From Glebionis coronaria (Eukaryota; Streptophyta; Magnoliopsida; Asterales; Asteraceae): a DNA stretch of 64,000 nucleotides. The stretch is from positions 78,037,696 to 78,101,695 of the forward strand of contig CM046878.1 of assembly GCA_025667525.1 (NCBI GenBank), written 5' to 3'. The notes beneath the pieces are model-generated. The model saw only the letters and a list, made by a program, of their open reading frames with translations, was not told where the DNA came from and did no database searches. Of the stretch, positions 46,846 to 57,259 are shown piece after piece. Position 1 is the first letter of the stretch. Each line of letters starts with the position of its first letter. The position numbers were made by a program, and so were the translations under genes.

Positions 46846-49800
46846 TTGACAAATGGGAGCCCTTGATAGAAACAGGTTCCAAAATAGTAGTGCACCTAGA
46901 TTCTAAAGGCAAGCTAACATTCATAGACCCAATTAGAATGGGGATTGTTTTAGGTACCCATTTGTATCCGGGTGGTGTAAATCTTGAATACCCCCGTGTA
47001 CATGTCCTAATCATGTTCTCATAAAGCTTCTTTAACCTGCTTTGTTTACGTAGAGTAGTGGATTCTAACGCACTTAGTTTCTTAAGTGGTTGCTCAGTGG
47101 ATTGGTTCAAAGTTCTTGTGGGTTTACTAGTACTAGTGGGCATACGAATAGGCTTCCTAGTTCTAGCATTCACGCCATTTTGATTAAGAGCACAAGCATC
47201 ATGATTGAAAGTACGAACACATTTGCCACATTCAACACAAACAAATTCAACATTCGAGGTCTTAGCAGTTAAACTGTCATTACATGCAGTTACAGACGTT
47301 TTATTCTTAGAAAACTTAAAATTCCTACGGTGATCTTCTACTTCATTCTTCTTCCCTTGACTATTGTTAGGCATGACTCTATCTTCAATTCTAGTGCTCT
47401 TAAGCTGTGGTCCGCTAACACTAGTAGTGGGATTTACTTCTGTAGAAGAAGACACACGTTGATTAGTTTTCCTAGTATTTTGAGGTAACTGCGTTGTTCC
47501 AGTTTGAGTGGACCTAGTGTTCATCTTATACATTCCAGGTGCTATCACATTAGTGCTCTTATCATTTCCTATCTTAGGCAAAGTCTGTGGGGGTTGTCCC
47601 AAAATAGATGTTTTAGGGCATTTAACCGCATTCGGTTGACGAACGGCAGATGGTTTACCCAAAACAGACTTTCCTTTCATTTTCTCAATGAGTTTCTGTA
47701 ACTCACTAATGGCAATGTCCCTTTCTTTTAGCTGAGCTTTCAAATCATTTATTTCGAAATCTTTTTCATTTAGTAGACGAAACGAAGAAGCTGACATTTC
47801 TAGACACTTTTTATGATTATGAGATTTTTCACCTTTTTGTAAAGCAAGTTCAAGAGAAATGGAGTGTTTCTCAAGTTGAGAAAAACTTTTCGAAAGTTTG
47901 TTATATGACTGAATTTGTTTCGAAAGCTCTACTTCAAGATTGCGACATTTCGCGTCCGATTCTGACACTAGACATGCTACATGACAATATTGATCCAGAT
48001 CGGTATACACACCAAGTATAGCATTCATATGGTCAGCATAAAAATATTCCTTGGAAAGTCGATCAATTTCGTTAGAAAGTTGGTGTTCTTGTGTCTTTAA
48101 TTTAATTTGAAGAAAATCAACTTCATCTTCAAGAGATTTGACATAGCTTAAATCAGTTAACATTTCCTCAGTGAGAGCATTATAAAACATTTCCACATTT
48201 TTTGAAAGATCATCAATGGTTGGAACAATGCATTGTTGGATGACGACTTCTACTTGTGGGTTAGGTTTAATATTCCAAATGGTATCCCTAGACACTTTTT
48301 CATAGTCGACGACACCTTTGTACAGATTTAAAACCCCTTGTTTTATAAACTCAAATTGCTGAACACTTTTGCTTTTCTCATTCCATTTACGTTTTTCATC
48401 CAAAATTCGCTTTTCTAACAAAATTGATTGCTTTTTGAAACTCCTTTTTAAAGAAACTTTCTTTTGTGGTTCATCACTTGGTGGTGGAACACTATTATAC
48501 ATCTTTTGTTCTTTTGAAAGTTCTTTTTGAGGGACAAACTTAATATGATTGTTAGAATCAGAAAGGTTTATTAAATCACTTAAGTTTGATCGACTTTCTT
48601 CTTGTTGACGAATGATTTCGTCGCAGTCAGGGGAGAGCATAAGAACAAGATTATCAACATAACAACCGATATCATAAAGAGCAGGCTTGGTACTTTGAGC
48701 TTTCTTGAGATATTCAGGCTTGACAAAACTCGTTTTCATATTTCTATTGAGCATATTCATAGTTTGAATAGACTGACCCGTTTTGTAAACAATGTTGTTT
48801 AACGTGTCGACTCTCTTTTCCAAAGCAAGAATTTTTTCAATATCCTTTTCTTCACGAGTTTTATAAAGCTCAGTTTGTTCTTTGTTAACCGACTCTAATT
48901 CAGTAATTTGGAGTTTATGTAGCAGCAGTTGTTCTTCAAGTTCCGATATCTTCTGTTTTGACATATGAATTTCGTGTGTTACTTCAGAACAATATTGTTC
49001 GTTGAGCACCTTACGTTCATATACCAAACCATTAGCTATTGCAACTCGTCGATCAGCTTCTTATACATTATCACACTCTTTAAGCCTGTCTATCTCCTCG
49101 GCTAAGGATGTGTTTGCTTGCTTCAAACGTTTATTAGCTTCTTTGTTTTCATCAATTTCACGTTTTAAAGAATCAATAATAGACGCAAGCAAATCACGGT
49201 CCTCATCCGAGTCAGTATCTTGAACAGCTTTTCCGTCATCATTACACATATGCTGTGAATCCGTAGAGATATTGCTATCCTCCGTGTCCATTACATATGT
49301 GTCATTGATGCTTTCGGGTTGCTCAGGATGCCGTCGTTCATTAGCAAACACATTATAGTTATCATGTGATGGTACCTTTTCAAGTGGCTCAGAATCATAG
49401 ATGGGTCCAGAAGTATCATCAGTCTCTGGGATCACTTCTTGAATCTTTGCCATGTACACATAATGTGCCTCTAACTCTTGATCATCGGCTTCATCATCAG
49501 TGTCATCACGCCAATCAACTTCATCTGCTGTGAGTGGAATTCCTGCTTCTTCTTTCTTGCACAGCAACATCTTTTCCTTGTGATATCCCGAATCCTTAAC
49601 CCGTTTTGGCTTCTTACATTCCCTAGCCATGTGACCAAATCCCTTGCAGTTGAAGCATTGAATCCCAGTCTTCTGCACCACCGGAGTGCCTACAGTATCT
49701 CTAGCCCCAACTTGATTCAGCATCCTCTGATTATCATACCTAGCATCACGATCATACCTAGGTGCATGATCTACTTCCTTATATCTAGCATTGGATGATG

Positions 49801-50824
49801 ATCTGGGGTTGTTGTTGGTAGGTTTGTAGATCTTCTTATAAGTTGTGGTGAGTAAAGACATGAGTTCTTCAATCTTCTTGTCCCTTGAAGTTTGTTCATC
49901 ATCACTGTCTCCATCTGACTCGGTGTCATACTTTGGAGGTGGAGTGGGGACAATTGCTTTTGCTTTGTGTTTAGCAGCAGCTAGAGGTTTGGTGGATGAG
50001 CTTGATGACTTCGAGGAATGATTAGGTGGTTGTTGACGAGGAACGGGTTTTGTTGAAGTAGCAGCCACAAAAGCAATAGAATTAGCAGACCGTTCTGCCT
50101 TTTCAGCCCTTAGTTCATTCACTTCATTCTGATGTTGTTTCAAGATATCATAAAGTTTGTGGTAAGATATAGTCTTGATATCCTCCCTTTGTTTGACCAA
50201 AGTCACAAACCTTTGCCATTCCGGTTTGAGTTGAAGTAGAAACTGAACATTGGCATGATGATTGGAGATGGTGCACTGATTTCTGACAAGCTCATTCATC
50301 ATTTTATAGAATCTCGAGTAATATGAGTCAATGGATTCACCATCTTCAGATGTGAATTTTCCAAACTCCCAAAGTAGATTAGTCTCGAGATCTTGAACAT
50401 TGATCGACTCACCTTGCTTCAATCGATGAATTGCATTCCACATTTCCATAGCATTAGGACATGCATCAACTGTGGAATAGATGTCGTTATCAATTCCAGT
50501 GAGTATGAAGTTTACAGCATCAGCTTCAGCTTGGAGGAGTTTCTTTTTCTCAGCAGAACATGTGTCAAAATCCTCCATAGCTCGTATGGTTGATGAAGTA
50601 CCATCCTCTGCCTGTGTGGTAATTGGTTTGAATTCAAAAACTGGAGGTGGATTCTCAAGGCAGTGACGAAGAGCAGTTCGGTTTTCTTTTCCGTCGAGAA
50701 ATCTGAGAAAACGAGATCTCCATTGAACGTAACAACCGGCAGTGAGCACAGGTGGATTACCGTTGCCACCTTGTTCCAAACGAATTTGATTAGCAGTTGC
50801 AATGTTGATGTTGTTGTTAGACAT
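46739..50824 (-). pseudogene. Element D long gag, one premature stop
   Basis: About 1360 codons, starting MSNNNINIATANQ. An N-terminal capsid-like part (CYVQWRSRFLRFLDGKENR, DACPNAMEMWNAIHRLKQG) is followed by the zinc knuckle CFNCKGFGHMAREC. A very long Glu/Lys/Leu-rich coiled-coil region and a Cys cluster CVECGKCVRTFNHDAC come next. A TAA at 49061 splits it into 587 and about 762 residue parts, in the same frame. The region after the knuckle is about three times longer than in ordinary Copia gags. It ends QSQASH at 46739, inside pol. The role of the coiled-coil half is unknown, perhaps particle assembly. Confidence 0.88.
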
Positions 50825-51756
50825 GGTGAATACTTGTGAATGAATTGCAGATCTTAGTGGATTTGTTGTGATGATGTGTGGTTAAAATTGAAATTCCGAA
50901 ATTTCAAGAAAATTTTTTTTTTCAGTCCGACAATAAATTCCTCAGTCTGACAAAACGGTAAGCCGAAAAATTTTGTATCGCCAAATTTTTTTTTTTTTTT
51001 TTTTTAATCTTCGTGTAAACTACGTTCCGAAACTAGTCTAGATAGTGGCTAAGTCTAAAAATTGCTCAAACAAAATATCCATCGAGATGTCCATCGGAAA
51101 GTTCAGATCGGAATGTTCTATCGCAATGTTCAGATCGGAATGTATTAACGCAATGCACTTTCAGATCGGAATGCTCTATCGCAATGCTCAGATCGCAAAG
51201 CCTGTCGGAATACTCAGATCGCAAAGTCTATCGGAATACTCAGATCGCAAAGTCTATCGGAATACTCAGATCGCAATGCTCAGATCGCAATGCTCAGATC
51301 GCAATGCTCAGATCGCAAAGTGGCTGACAAAATTCAAGCAGAGTAACGACATAAAGTACTTCCTTATACCCGTCGGAATCCAGATCGCAAAGTACGATCG
51401 GAATGCCAGATCGGAATAAGTAACAAAATCAAACGATCGCAATGTAGAACCAAACCCTTTCCGATGGTAAGGTTATTGCGATGGAAGCCCAAGTACAATT
51501 TGTACTTTCCGATGGTAGCACTTGCTTGAATTTCGGAATGAAGAAAAACAAGAAATTTCGCAACTTTTGATCCAAAAAATTTGTGTTTTAGCCAAAACCA
51601 AGATACCCAAATCACTACTACTAGTATGTAGATGATTCGTATCAAGAAAAGACCATAAAAACACGAAAAGAGAAATGGGACGTGAGAAATGGATCAAAAA
51701 AAAGCCACGAAAAATCAAGAACACCACATACGAATCTATAATCACCTATCCACTAT
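50825..51756 (-). other. Element D leader with TTCCGAT/TTGCGAT array
   Basis: Between the primer site and gag the leader holds a dense array (about 51075-51450, plus-strand reading ATCGGAAT, ATCGCAAT and ATCGCAAAG) with around 25 units. They are often joined as GATCGCAATGCTCA in tandem. Element E has the same kind of array at the same place. The leader near gag also shares GTCGGACTG phrases with element E. Confidence 0.8.
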
Positions 51757-51773
51757 AGGCTCTTGATACCAAA
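51757..51773 (-). promoter_or_regulatory. Element D primer-binding site
   Basis: The minus strand reads TTTGGTATCAAGAGCC directly after the 5' LTR, a tRNA-Met type site with GGTATCAAGAGCC. Confidence 0.88.
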
Positions 51774-52130
51774 TGTTGTTCCTAATCAATCCATAACACA
51801 AGATTCTTAGAGAGAGAAAGAGAAGAAAAGTAGAAAGAGAAAGTAGAGAGAGAAGTGGAAGGTTTACACTAAAACTATGTGTTTAATGAAATGAACCAAC
51901 ACCCTCTTTCACATGTGAAAGAGGGTTATATACCCTTGGCCTTTTGGGCCGTGGGCTTTGTTTCCTTGGGCCGGGCTTGGCTTTGCTTTGGGCTTACGCC
52001 CCTAACTTATACAATATTAGCTTAAAGTCCAAGCCCGGTTTTCCCGACTAACCTATTACAATACATGACCAATAACGACTAAGATGACCTATTACATTCT
52101 TGTTCGACTATATAAAATATAAGGCTAACA
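51774..52130 (-). repeat. Element D 5' LTR
   Basis: 357 bp, identical to the 3' LTR, with the palindrome at 51902-51925. Confidence 0.96.
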
Positions 52131-52600
52131 TTAGCTTAAAATAAACTAATTAAACTTAAAAAGAAAAATTAAAACTAGTTTAAAACTACAAACGGGCTAA
52201 AAAGTTCAAATAACGAAAGCACGAAATTAAGTAACGAAAGTAAAAACGCGACATAAATATTTTTTTATCAAATTTAAACTCCACAAAAGCAAATTTATTT
52301 TTCCTACATCCTAAATGACAAAATAAATTTTTTAGAAAAAGAATTATATTTTTTTGACTTTTATATATTTTTTTACGAATTAAAAACCATTTAAACAAAT
52401 TAAATGATTTAAAAATATTAAACGATTTTATAAAAAACCTAAAAAATTATGAAAAATGATAAACTCTATTTGAAACCAAGGAAAAATAAAAGGCCTAAAA
52501 ATAAGCTAAGAATAAAGTACGAAATAAGCTATAAAAGCTGATAATATAAAAATAAGTTGAAATAAAAAAGGTATAAAGAAAACATAAAAGGAACAAGTAA
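52131..52600. other. AT-rich spacer
   Basis: Continuation of the sequence interrupted by element D. It is very A-rich on the plus strand, with no gene. Confidence 0.4.
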
Positions 52601-53000
52601 CCAAAAGTGACCACATAGCAGATGGTTGGGGTTTTGGGCTGTTGAGCAGTAGGTCACGGGTTCAAGTCCCACTACTGACGCTTTTATTACTTTTTATTGT
52701 CAGCTAAAAAAAATAAAAATAAAAATAAAAGAGAGTATGAAAGAAAATACAGATGGTGAAATGTGGTTCTTGTTGCGTCTTTCTGCTGTGCAGGGTCAAG
52801 GGTTCGAGACCAATAGTGGTCTCTTTTTGAACTTTATTTTTTCTATTAACAGCTTGTAAAAAACACAAAACGTACAAAAAGAAAATATAATGAGATGTAA
52901 ACAAAAAGAGTCCACAGACCAGTTGGTTAATTCGTGGATGTTGAGTTTGATGTTTGTGTGTAGTTCTGGGGTTCTAGACCTGCTGTGTGCAAGTTTTTTT
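52601..53000 (+). repeat. Three decayed tRNA-like (SINE-type) units in tandem
   Basis: Three segments (about 52608-52682, 52745-52830, 52905-52995) share a TGGTT start, a B-box-like GGGTTCAAGTCC, AGGGTTCGAGACC or GGGGTTCTAGACC, and a trailing T-rich run. The first is 73 bases long with AGGTCACGGGTTCAAGTCCC. They look like copies of a tRNA-derived SINE or of one repeat unit. The A box is weak and the acceptor stem is not convincing, so none is called as a tRNA gene. Confidence 0.5.
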
Positions 53001-53006
53001 GTTGAA

Positions 53007-53033
53007 AAGTACGAAAAATTCTCGGGTGTTACA
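53007..53033 (-). repeat. LTR-start-like sequence TGTAACACCC (2)
   Basis: The minus strand from 53033 reads TGTAACACCCGAGAATTTTT. It matches the 38935 copy at 26 of 27 bases. Confidence 0.45.
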
Positions 53034-53039
53034 TTAACC

Positions 53040-53366
53040 ACAATCTATTAAAATAAAACAAGACTGGTTTTTTAAAAACCAATGTCTTAAAATGTGTAAA
53101 AACACTTATTTTTTAATAAAAAAATGGTGTCCATAAAACAAACACATAGAGACACGTTGTTACGTAAAAACCAGTGTCTTTACATTAAAAAAAAGACTGG
53201 TTGCATCTTAAAAACCGGTTTCTTTAGAATTCACATTATGGAGACTGGTTTTTTTCAAGAAAACCAGTTTCCATGCATTCCCTTCCCACCAGTTTTGGTC
53301 ATAGAGACATGTTTTTTTATAACCAGTCTTTTTAAGGGGGTCTCTTTAGCATTTTGTGTAGTAGTG
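53040..53366. repeat. CACTA right terminus and subterminal repeats
   Basis: Many AAGACTGGTT, ACCAGTCTTT and GAGACTGGTTT units in both orientations lead to the inverted end CACTACTACACAAAATG. Confidence 0.92.
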
Positions 53367-53369
53367 GTT

Positions 53370-53685
53370 TAATAACTGGAAGGACTTAATGTGTACAAGT
53401 GCAAAAGTGTAGGACCGAAGAGAAGAAAAGGAGTATTTATACTCCTCTCCTCACCTAACTTTTTATTATTCTTTTCATTTTGTTATAAACTCGAGTGTGT
53501 GAACTGTGTGTTTCTGGATCAACTTTTTGATCAATCAGTGAGTTTAAGAGTGTTGTTATTTGATCTTTCATTGTAACCAGATATTGTAATCTTGTTCATT
53601 GATAAAAAGAGCCAATGGGAGGTTGGTTGGGTTCTTTGTGACATAGTTCTTGTTGACTTAAAGCATTGATTCATTAGTTTTTACA
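53370..53685 (+). repeat. Element C 5' LTR, right part
   Basis: The continuation of the LTR begun at 33086. It contains AGGAGTA-TTTA-TACTCCT, a hairpin that includes the TATA-like TATTTATA, and it ends TTTTTACA just before the primer site. Confidence 0.8.
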
Positions 53686-54519
53686 TTGTATCAGAGCATG
53701 GTTTCGATCCAGGGACCTGTTGGTTGCTCTGAATCGTGTTTTAAATCGATTTTCAAAAATTAGGGTTTTGAAAAATTAGGGGGTTTTGATCTATATGTGT
53801 AGATCTTGGTCTGGTTTGGGTGAATCAACGTTTAATTTGGTTAATTTGGATTTCTTGAAAGGTTAATTGAATTTTTTGAAATTAGGGTTTTTAAATAATT
53901 GGGGGATTTTTCTTTAAAACTGTTTCTGATCTTATTGGTGATTTGTGGGTTTGTTTTCTGGGTCTTATTTGTTGTTCTAACCATTAAATTGGAAAACCCT
54001 AAATTTAGAAATTAGGGTTGTTCCAATTTTGGTAAGTGTTTTTTGTTTATTGTTATTTTCTGTTGTTTTAACATGTAGGTATTGTTGTTTCCGCTGCGTT
54101 GGTCGAATAGATCTTCTTGATCTATTGATTTGGTTTGGTTGGGTTCTCTGGATTATCTTGATCTAGAGCGCTTGCTTGGTTTGTTGTGCGTGCTACGTAA
54201 CACCTCTCTTACCTTCTTCTTTAGTTTTCTTTTTTGTTTGATTAGTGGGGTTTAGGTGTCGAAGGGATTAGATAGCTTGTGGTGTTGATTGATTCGAGGC
54301 TTTGTGATTAGCTGTTTGTTATTTGTAAAGGAGTTACAAGGAGGTTTGTGTTGGTTTGTTAGTTTGTTCTTGTTTGTTATTTCTGTTTTTTTGGACCAAT
54401 CACAAGTCTCACATCTTGACCTGCCACCTTGTGAGTGGTTTGGAATCATGGGAACTATTGTTTGGCTTGAGTTTTGTGGTTCCCGTTTTTTCTTGTGTGT
54501 TTCTTAGACTGGTGTTAAA
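53686..54519 (+). other. Element C primer site and long leader
   Basis: TTGTATCAGAGCATGG directly follows the LTR and differs by one base from the standard tRNA-Met site TGGTATCAGAGC. The following 0.8 kb is noncoding and T-rich, with several copies of TTAGGGTTTT. Confidence 0.7.
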
Positions 54520-55275
54520 ATGGCTGGTCCTAGTTCACCTAAGAGTGATGCTCCACCCAAGGGTGATGAGGCTAAAATTGAACCTGATTTTGTTAAGTTT
54601 GATGTTTATGACCCACTTTATCTTCACCCACAAGATATTGGTTCACAGGTAATATCCTTCAAACTTGAAGGAACTAAGAACCATAAAGTTTGGTCTGCTG
54701 CTACTAAGCTTGCTTTACAAACTAGAAATAAACTTGGTTTTGTTACTGGTAAGTGTGTTCAAGATACTAGTGATGGTCCTGCTAGGGATCAATGGGATAG
54801 ATGTAATGTTGTGGTGCTTTCTTGGTTACTTGGTTGTGTTTCACCAGATTTATATAAGGGTCAAGTCTTTTCTAAGTATGCCCAAGATGTTTGCGTGATA
54901 TATAATTTGCATCATAAGATTTACACACTTACTCAGTCTGGTATGTCTTTATCTGAATATTATCATGAGTGTAATTCTTTGTGGAGACAATTTGATGCTC
55001 TTGTTGATTTACCTGATTGTACTTGTGATGGTTCAGAGGAACTTAAGGAACATAATCAGTTACTCAGGCTGATGCAGTTTCTTATGGGTCTTGATGAATT
55101 CTAATAATGGAAATTCTAATAATAGGAATTCTAACAGAAATAGTAATAATAATTGGAATGTTAACAAGATTGGGTCAAATGGATATAAAAATGGTAATCT
55201 TGTTTGCAAGCATTGTAACATGAATGGTCATACTGTTGACAGAGGTTTTTAGTTAATAGGTTATCCACCTAATTT
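54520..55275 (+). pseudogene. Element C gag, internally deleted
   Basis: The frame starts MAGPSSPKSDAPP and shows the PF14244-type N-terminus (DPLYLHPQDIGSQVISFKLE, then WSAATKLALQTRNKLGFVTG) and a UBN2-like region ending LMQFLMGLDEF with a TAA at 55102. The sequence then jumps to an Asn-rich linker and a zinc knuckle CKHCNMNGHTVDRG, whose last cysteine is replaced by glycine, followed by a TAG. Part of the region between the two is deleted. This gag type is close to Ale/Retrofit Copia elements and distinct from elements B, D and E. Confidence 0.82.
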
Positions 55276-55318
55276 CAAAAGGAACAATAATAATTTAGCT
55301 CAAAACAATGTTCATAAT

Positions 55319-56087
55319 GTGAGTGTTAATAACAGTAAAAGTGATCAAAGTAAGAGTACTGCTCATACTCTTACTTTTAATCAATATCAAAGACTTATGA
55401 GGTTACTGAGTGTTTCAGAAGAAAATTCTATGGCTTCTGCAACCATTGCAGGTACCTTCAAAGTTAATAATTGTGTTGTTAGTTTTTGTCTTGTAGGTTT
55501 TTTTAACTATAATTCCAATATAAGTACTTATTGTACTTATGTTGGGTGGATTATAGATTCACGGGCTAGTCAACACATAACATATTCTAAAAAATTACTT
55601 TTTGATGTTATTGATGTGTCTTATTTAAACATAAGTGTAGCTCATCCTAATGGGACTTTGGAATATGTGAAAAAAATTGGTTGTTTCAAAATTAATAACT
55701 TGGTGATTAAAGATGTGCTGGTTGTTCCTAGATACAAAGTTAGTCTTTTATCTGTTCAAAAGTTATCCAAGGATAATAAGGTTAATGTTAATTTTAATGA
55801 AAATTGTTGTGTAATTCAGGATTTAACTCACAATGTCCTGATGGGGACTGGTACTGAAAAAGATGGCTTGTACTTTCTTGATGAAGGTAGGCCTATGTTT
55901 AATAAAAATGTTAGGTGTTGTCAGATATCTATTTCTGTTTGGCATAATAGATTAGGACATCCAGCTGATCAAGTTTTGGATGTTCTAAGAAAAGATAATT
56001 ATGATATAAAACTTAAAGGGTTAGAACCTTGTGATGTGTGCCACGGAACCAATAAAACACATGTAAATCAGATAACTCATACACGTC
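55319..56087 (+). pseudogene. Element C protease and pre-integrase region, truncated by element E
   Basis: The frame reads IIDSRASQH, where Copia proteases have DSGASQH. The active-site glycine is arginine, which should inactivate the enzyme. The pre-integrase block VWHNRLGHPADQVLDVL and the first zinc-site cysteines CDVCHGTNKTH follow, then the sequence stops at the element E LTR. Integrase, reverse transcriptase, RNase H and the 3' LTR must lie beyond element E, outside the window. Confidence 0.85.
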
Positions 56088-56486
56088 TTTTAGCCTCAAA
56101 ATATTGAGTCAAACAAGAATGCTCGGTCATATGTTTATTATGTATCGTATTTTAGAACGTTGTAATAGGTAGTATATTAGTCGTGTTATACGGGCTTAAC
56201 TTTAGACTAAAGTTCATTAATAAGTAACTAAAGCCCAAAAGGAAAGCCCGACCCAAACCATATAGTCCATAAAGAAGCCCGCATGTGGGTGGACTATATA
56301 TACCCTTCCTAGCATGTTAGGAAGGGTGTTGGTAATTTTGTTAATCTCTCTCATTAATCTAATCCTCCAAAAGTTCCAACCATTCTCTGTACTTTCTCTA
56401 ACTACTTTCTCTCTCTAGAATTCATCTTCTTCATCTATTCTCTTTCTTTCTTCCTTGCTTCATCATCACAAATATAAGGGACAACA
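56088..56486 (+). repeat. Element E 5' LTR
   Basis: About 399 bases ending GGGACAACA, the same end as element D (GGAACAACA). TATATATA at 56295-56302 is followed at once by a hairpin (56303-56326). The exact start is uncertain by a few bases. Confidence 0.78.
56303..56326. repeat. LTR hairpin next to TATA box (element E)
   Basis: CCCTTCCTA, six bases, TAGGAAGGG. It has the same place and length as the element D palindrome, but the stem sequence differs. Confidence 0.85.
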
Positions 56487-56487
56487 A

Positions 56488-56503
56488 TTGGTATCAATCG
56501 CTA
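56488..56503 (+). promoter_or_regulatory. Element E primer-binding site
   Basis: TTGGTATCAATCGCTA follows the LTR after one base. Confidence 0.85.
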
Positions 56504-57259
56504 TGGGGTAGTTTTGTGATTCGTTGTTGATATTACTTGGTTCGTGTGATTTTTCTCTTATAATCATCTCGTATTCAAGATTTTTTTGTGTTTTCCATGC
56601 TCTAAATCTTTATATAAATCTTCTACATAGTTGTGGTACGGATTTGGTCGCATTTGGTTGGTTAAAATCGCGGATTTCTTGTCGAAAAATTCATCTTTTT
56701 ACCTCAAAATCTCGAAACAGTACTATTATTCAGATTGGTGTAATCGGAAAAGGGTTTAAAGATTCCGATTGTGATTCTGATCAGTAGCATAGAAAAAGGG
56801 TTTAAACATTCCGACCAGCTTTTCCGATCACATTCCGACTGGACTTAAAATATTCCGATTGCATTCCGATTTGGTATTCCGATTGTATTCCGACGAAGGG
56901 ATTCCGATTAGGACATTCCGACATCATTCCGACGAAGGGATTCCGATAAAGGGGAACATTCTGATTTGGGTATTACGATTAGGACATTCCGACAAGTGTA
57001 TTCCGATTAGGGGACATTCCGATTTGGGTATTCCGATTAGGACATTCCGATTTGGGTATTCTGATTAGGTCATTCCGATTAGGGCTCATTCCGATGACAT
57101 GTTTAGCTAAATCTTGTTCGAGTCTACCGTTTTGTCGGACTGGGGAATTTATTGTCGGACTGAAGAAAAATTGCAATTTTCGGAATTTTAACCACAACAA
57201 CAATCACAACAAATCTACTTAAGATCCATATTCACTTCATCATTTCAGAGAATATTGAG
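56504..57259 (+). other. Element E leader with TTCCGAT array
   Basis: About 56730-57095 holds roughly 20 copies of ATTCCGATT, many in the phrase CATTCCGATTAGG or GGGTATTCCGATT. The segment before gag contains TGTCGGACTG twice, as in element D. Confidence 0.82.

Larger units (their letters stand above)
40504..52130 (-). mobile_element. Copia retrotransposon, 11.6 kb, nearly intact (element D)
   Basis: The two 357-bp LTRs (40504-40860 and 51774-52130) look identical base for base and are flanked by a perfect TTAGC duplication (40499-40503 and 52131-52135). The element is on the minus strand, so the 5' LTR is at high coordinates. Primer site, a leader with a TTCCGAT/TTGCGAT array, long gag, pol with all Copia domains, a 2.5-kb 3' untranslated region and a polypurine tract follow in order. 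Only two premature stops (49061 and 44437) are visible in about 7.5 kb of coding sequence. Identical LTRs indicate a very recent insertion. It is the youngest dated layer of the nest. Confidence 0.96.
33173..53366. mobile_element. CACTA (En/Spm) DNA transposon, 20.2 kb, carrying captured gene fragments
   Basis: The left end is CACTACTACAAAAAAG and the right end, read inward, is CACTACTACACAAAATG. The first ten bases are identical and inverted. The 3-bp flank GTT is present on both sides (33170-33172 and 53367-53369), the expected CACTA target duplication. Both ends carry many copies, in both orientations, of a subterminal motif AGAGACTGGT, the kind of array bound by the accessory transposase. 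I see no TNP2-type transposase, so it is probably non-autonomous. About 11.6 kb of its length is the nested Copia element D. The rest includes an SMC1 fragment, a second multi-exon fragment, a 30-bp satellite and tRNA-like repeats. Confidence 0.93.

Noticed and set aside
52608..52682. A functional tRNA gene
   Set aside because: The B-box-like part is good, but the A box and acceptor stem do not pair, and it is one of three decayed units.
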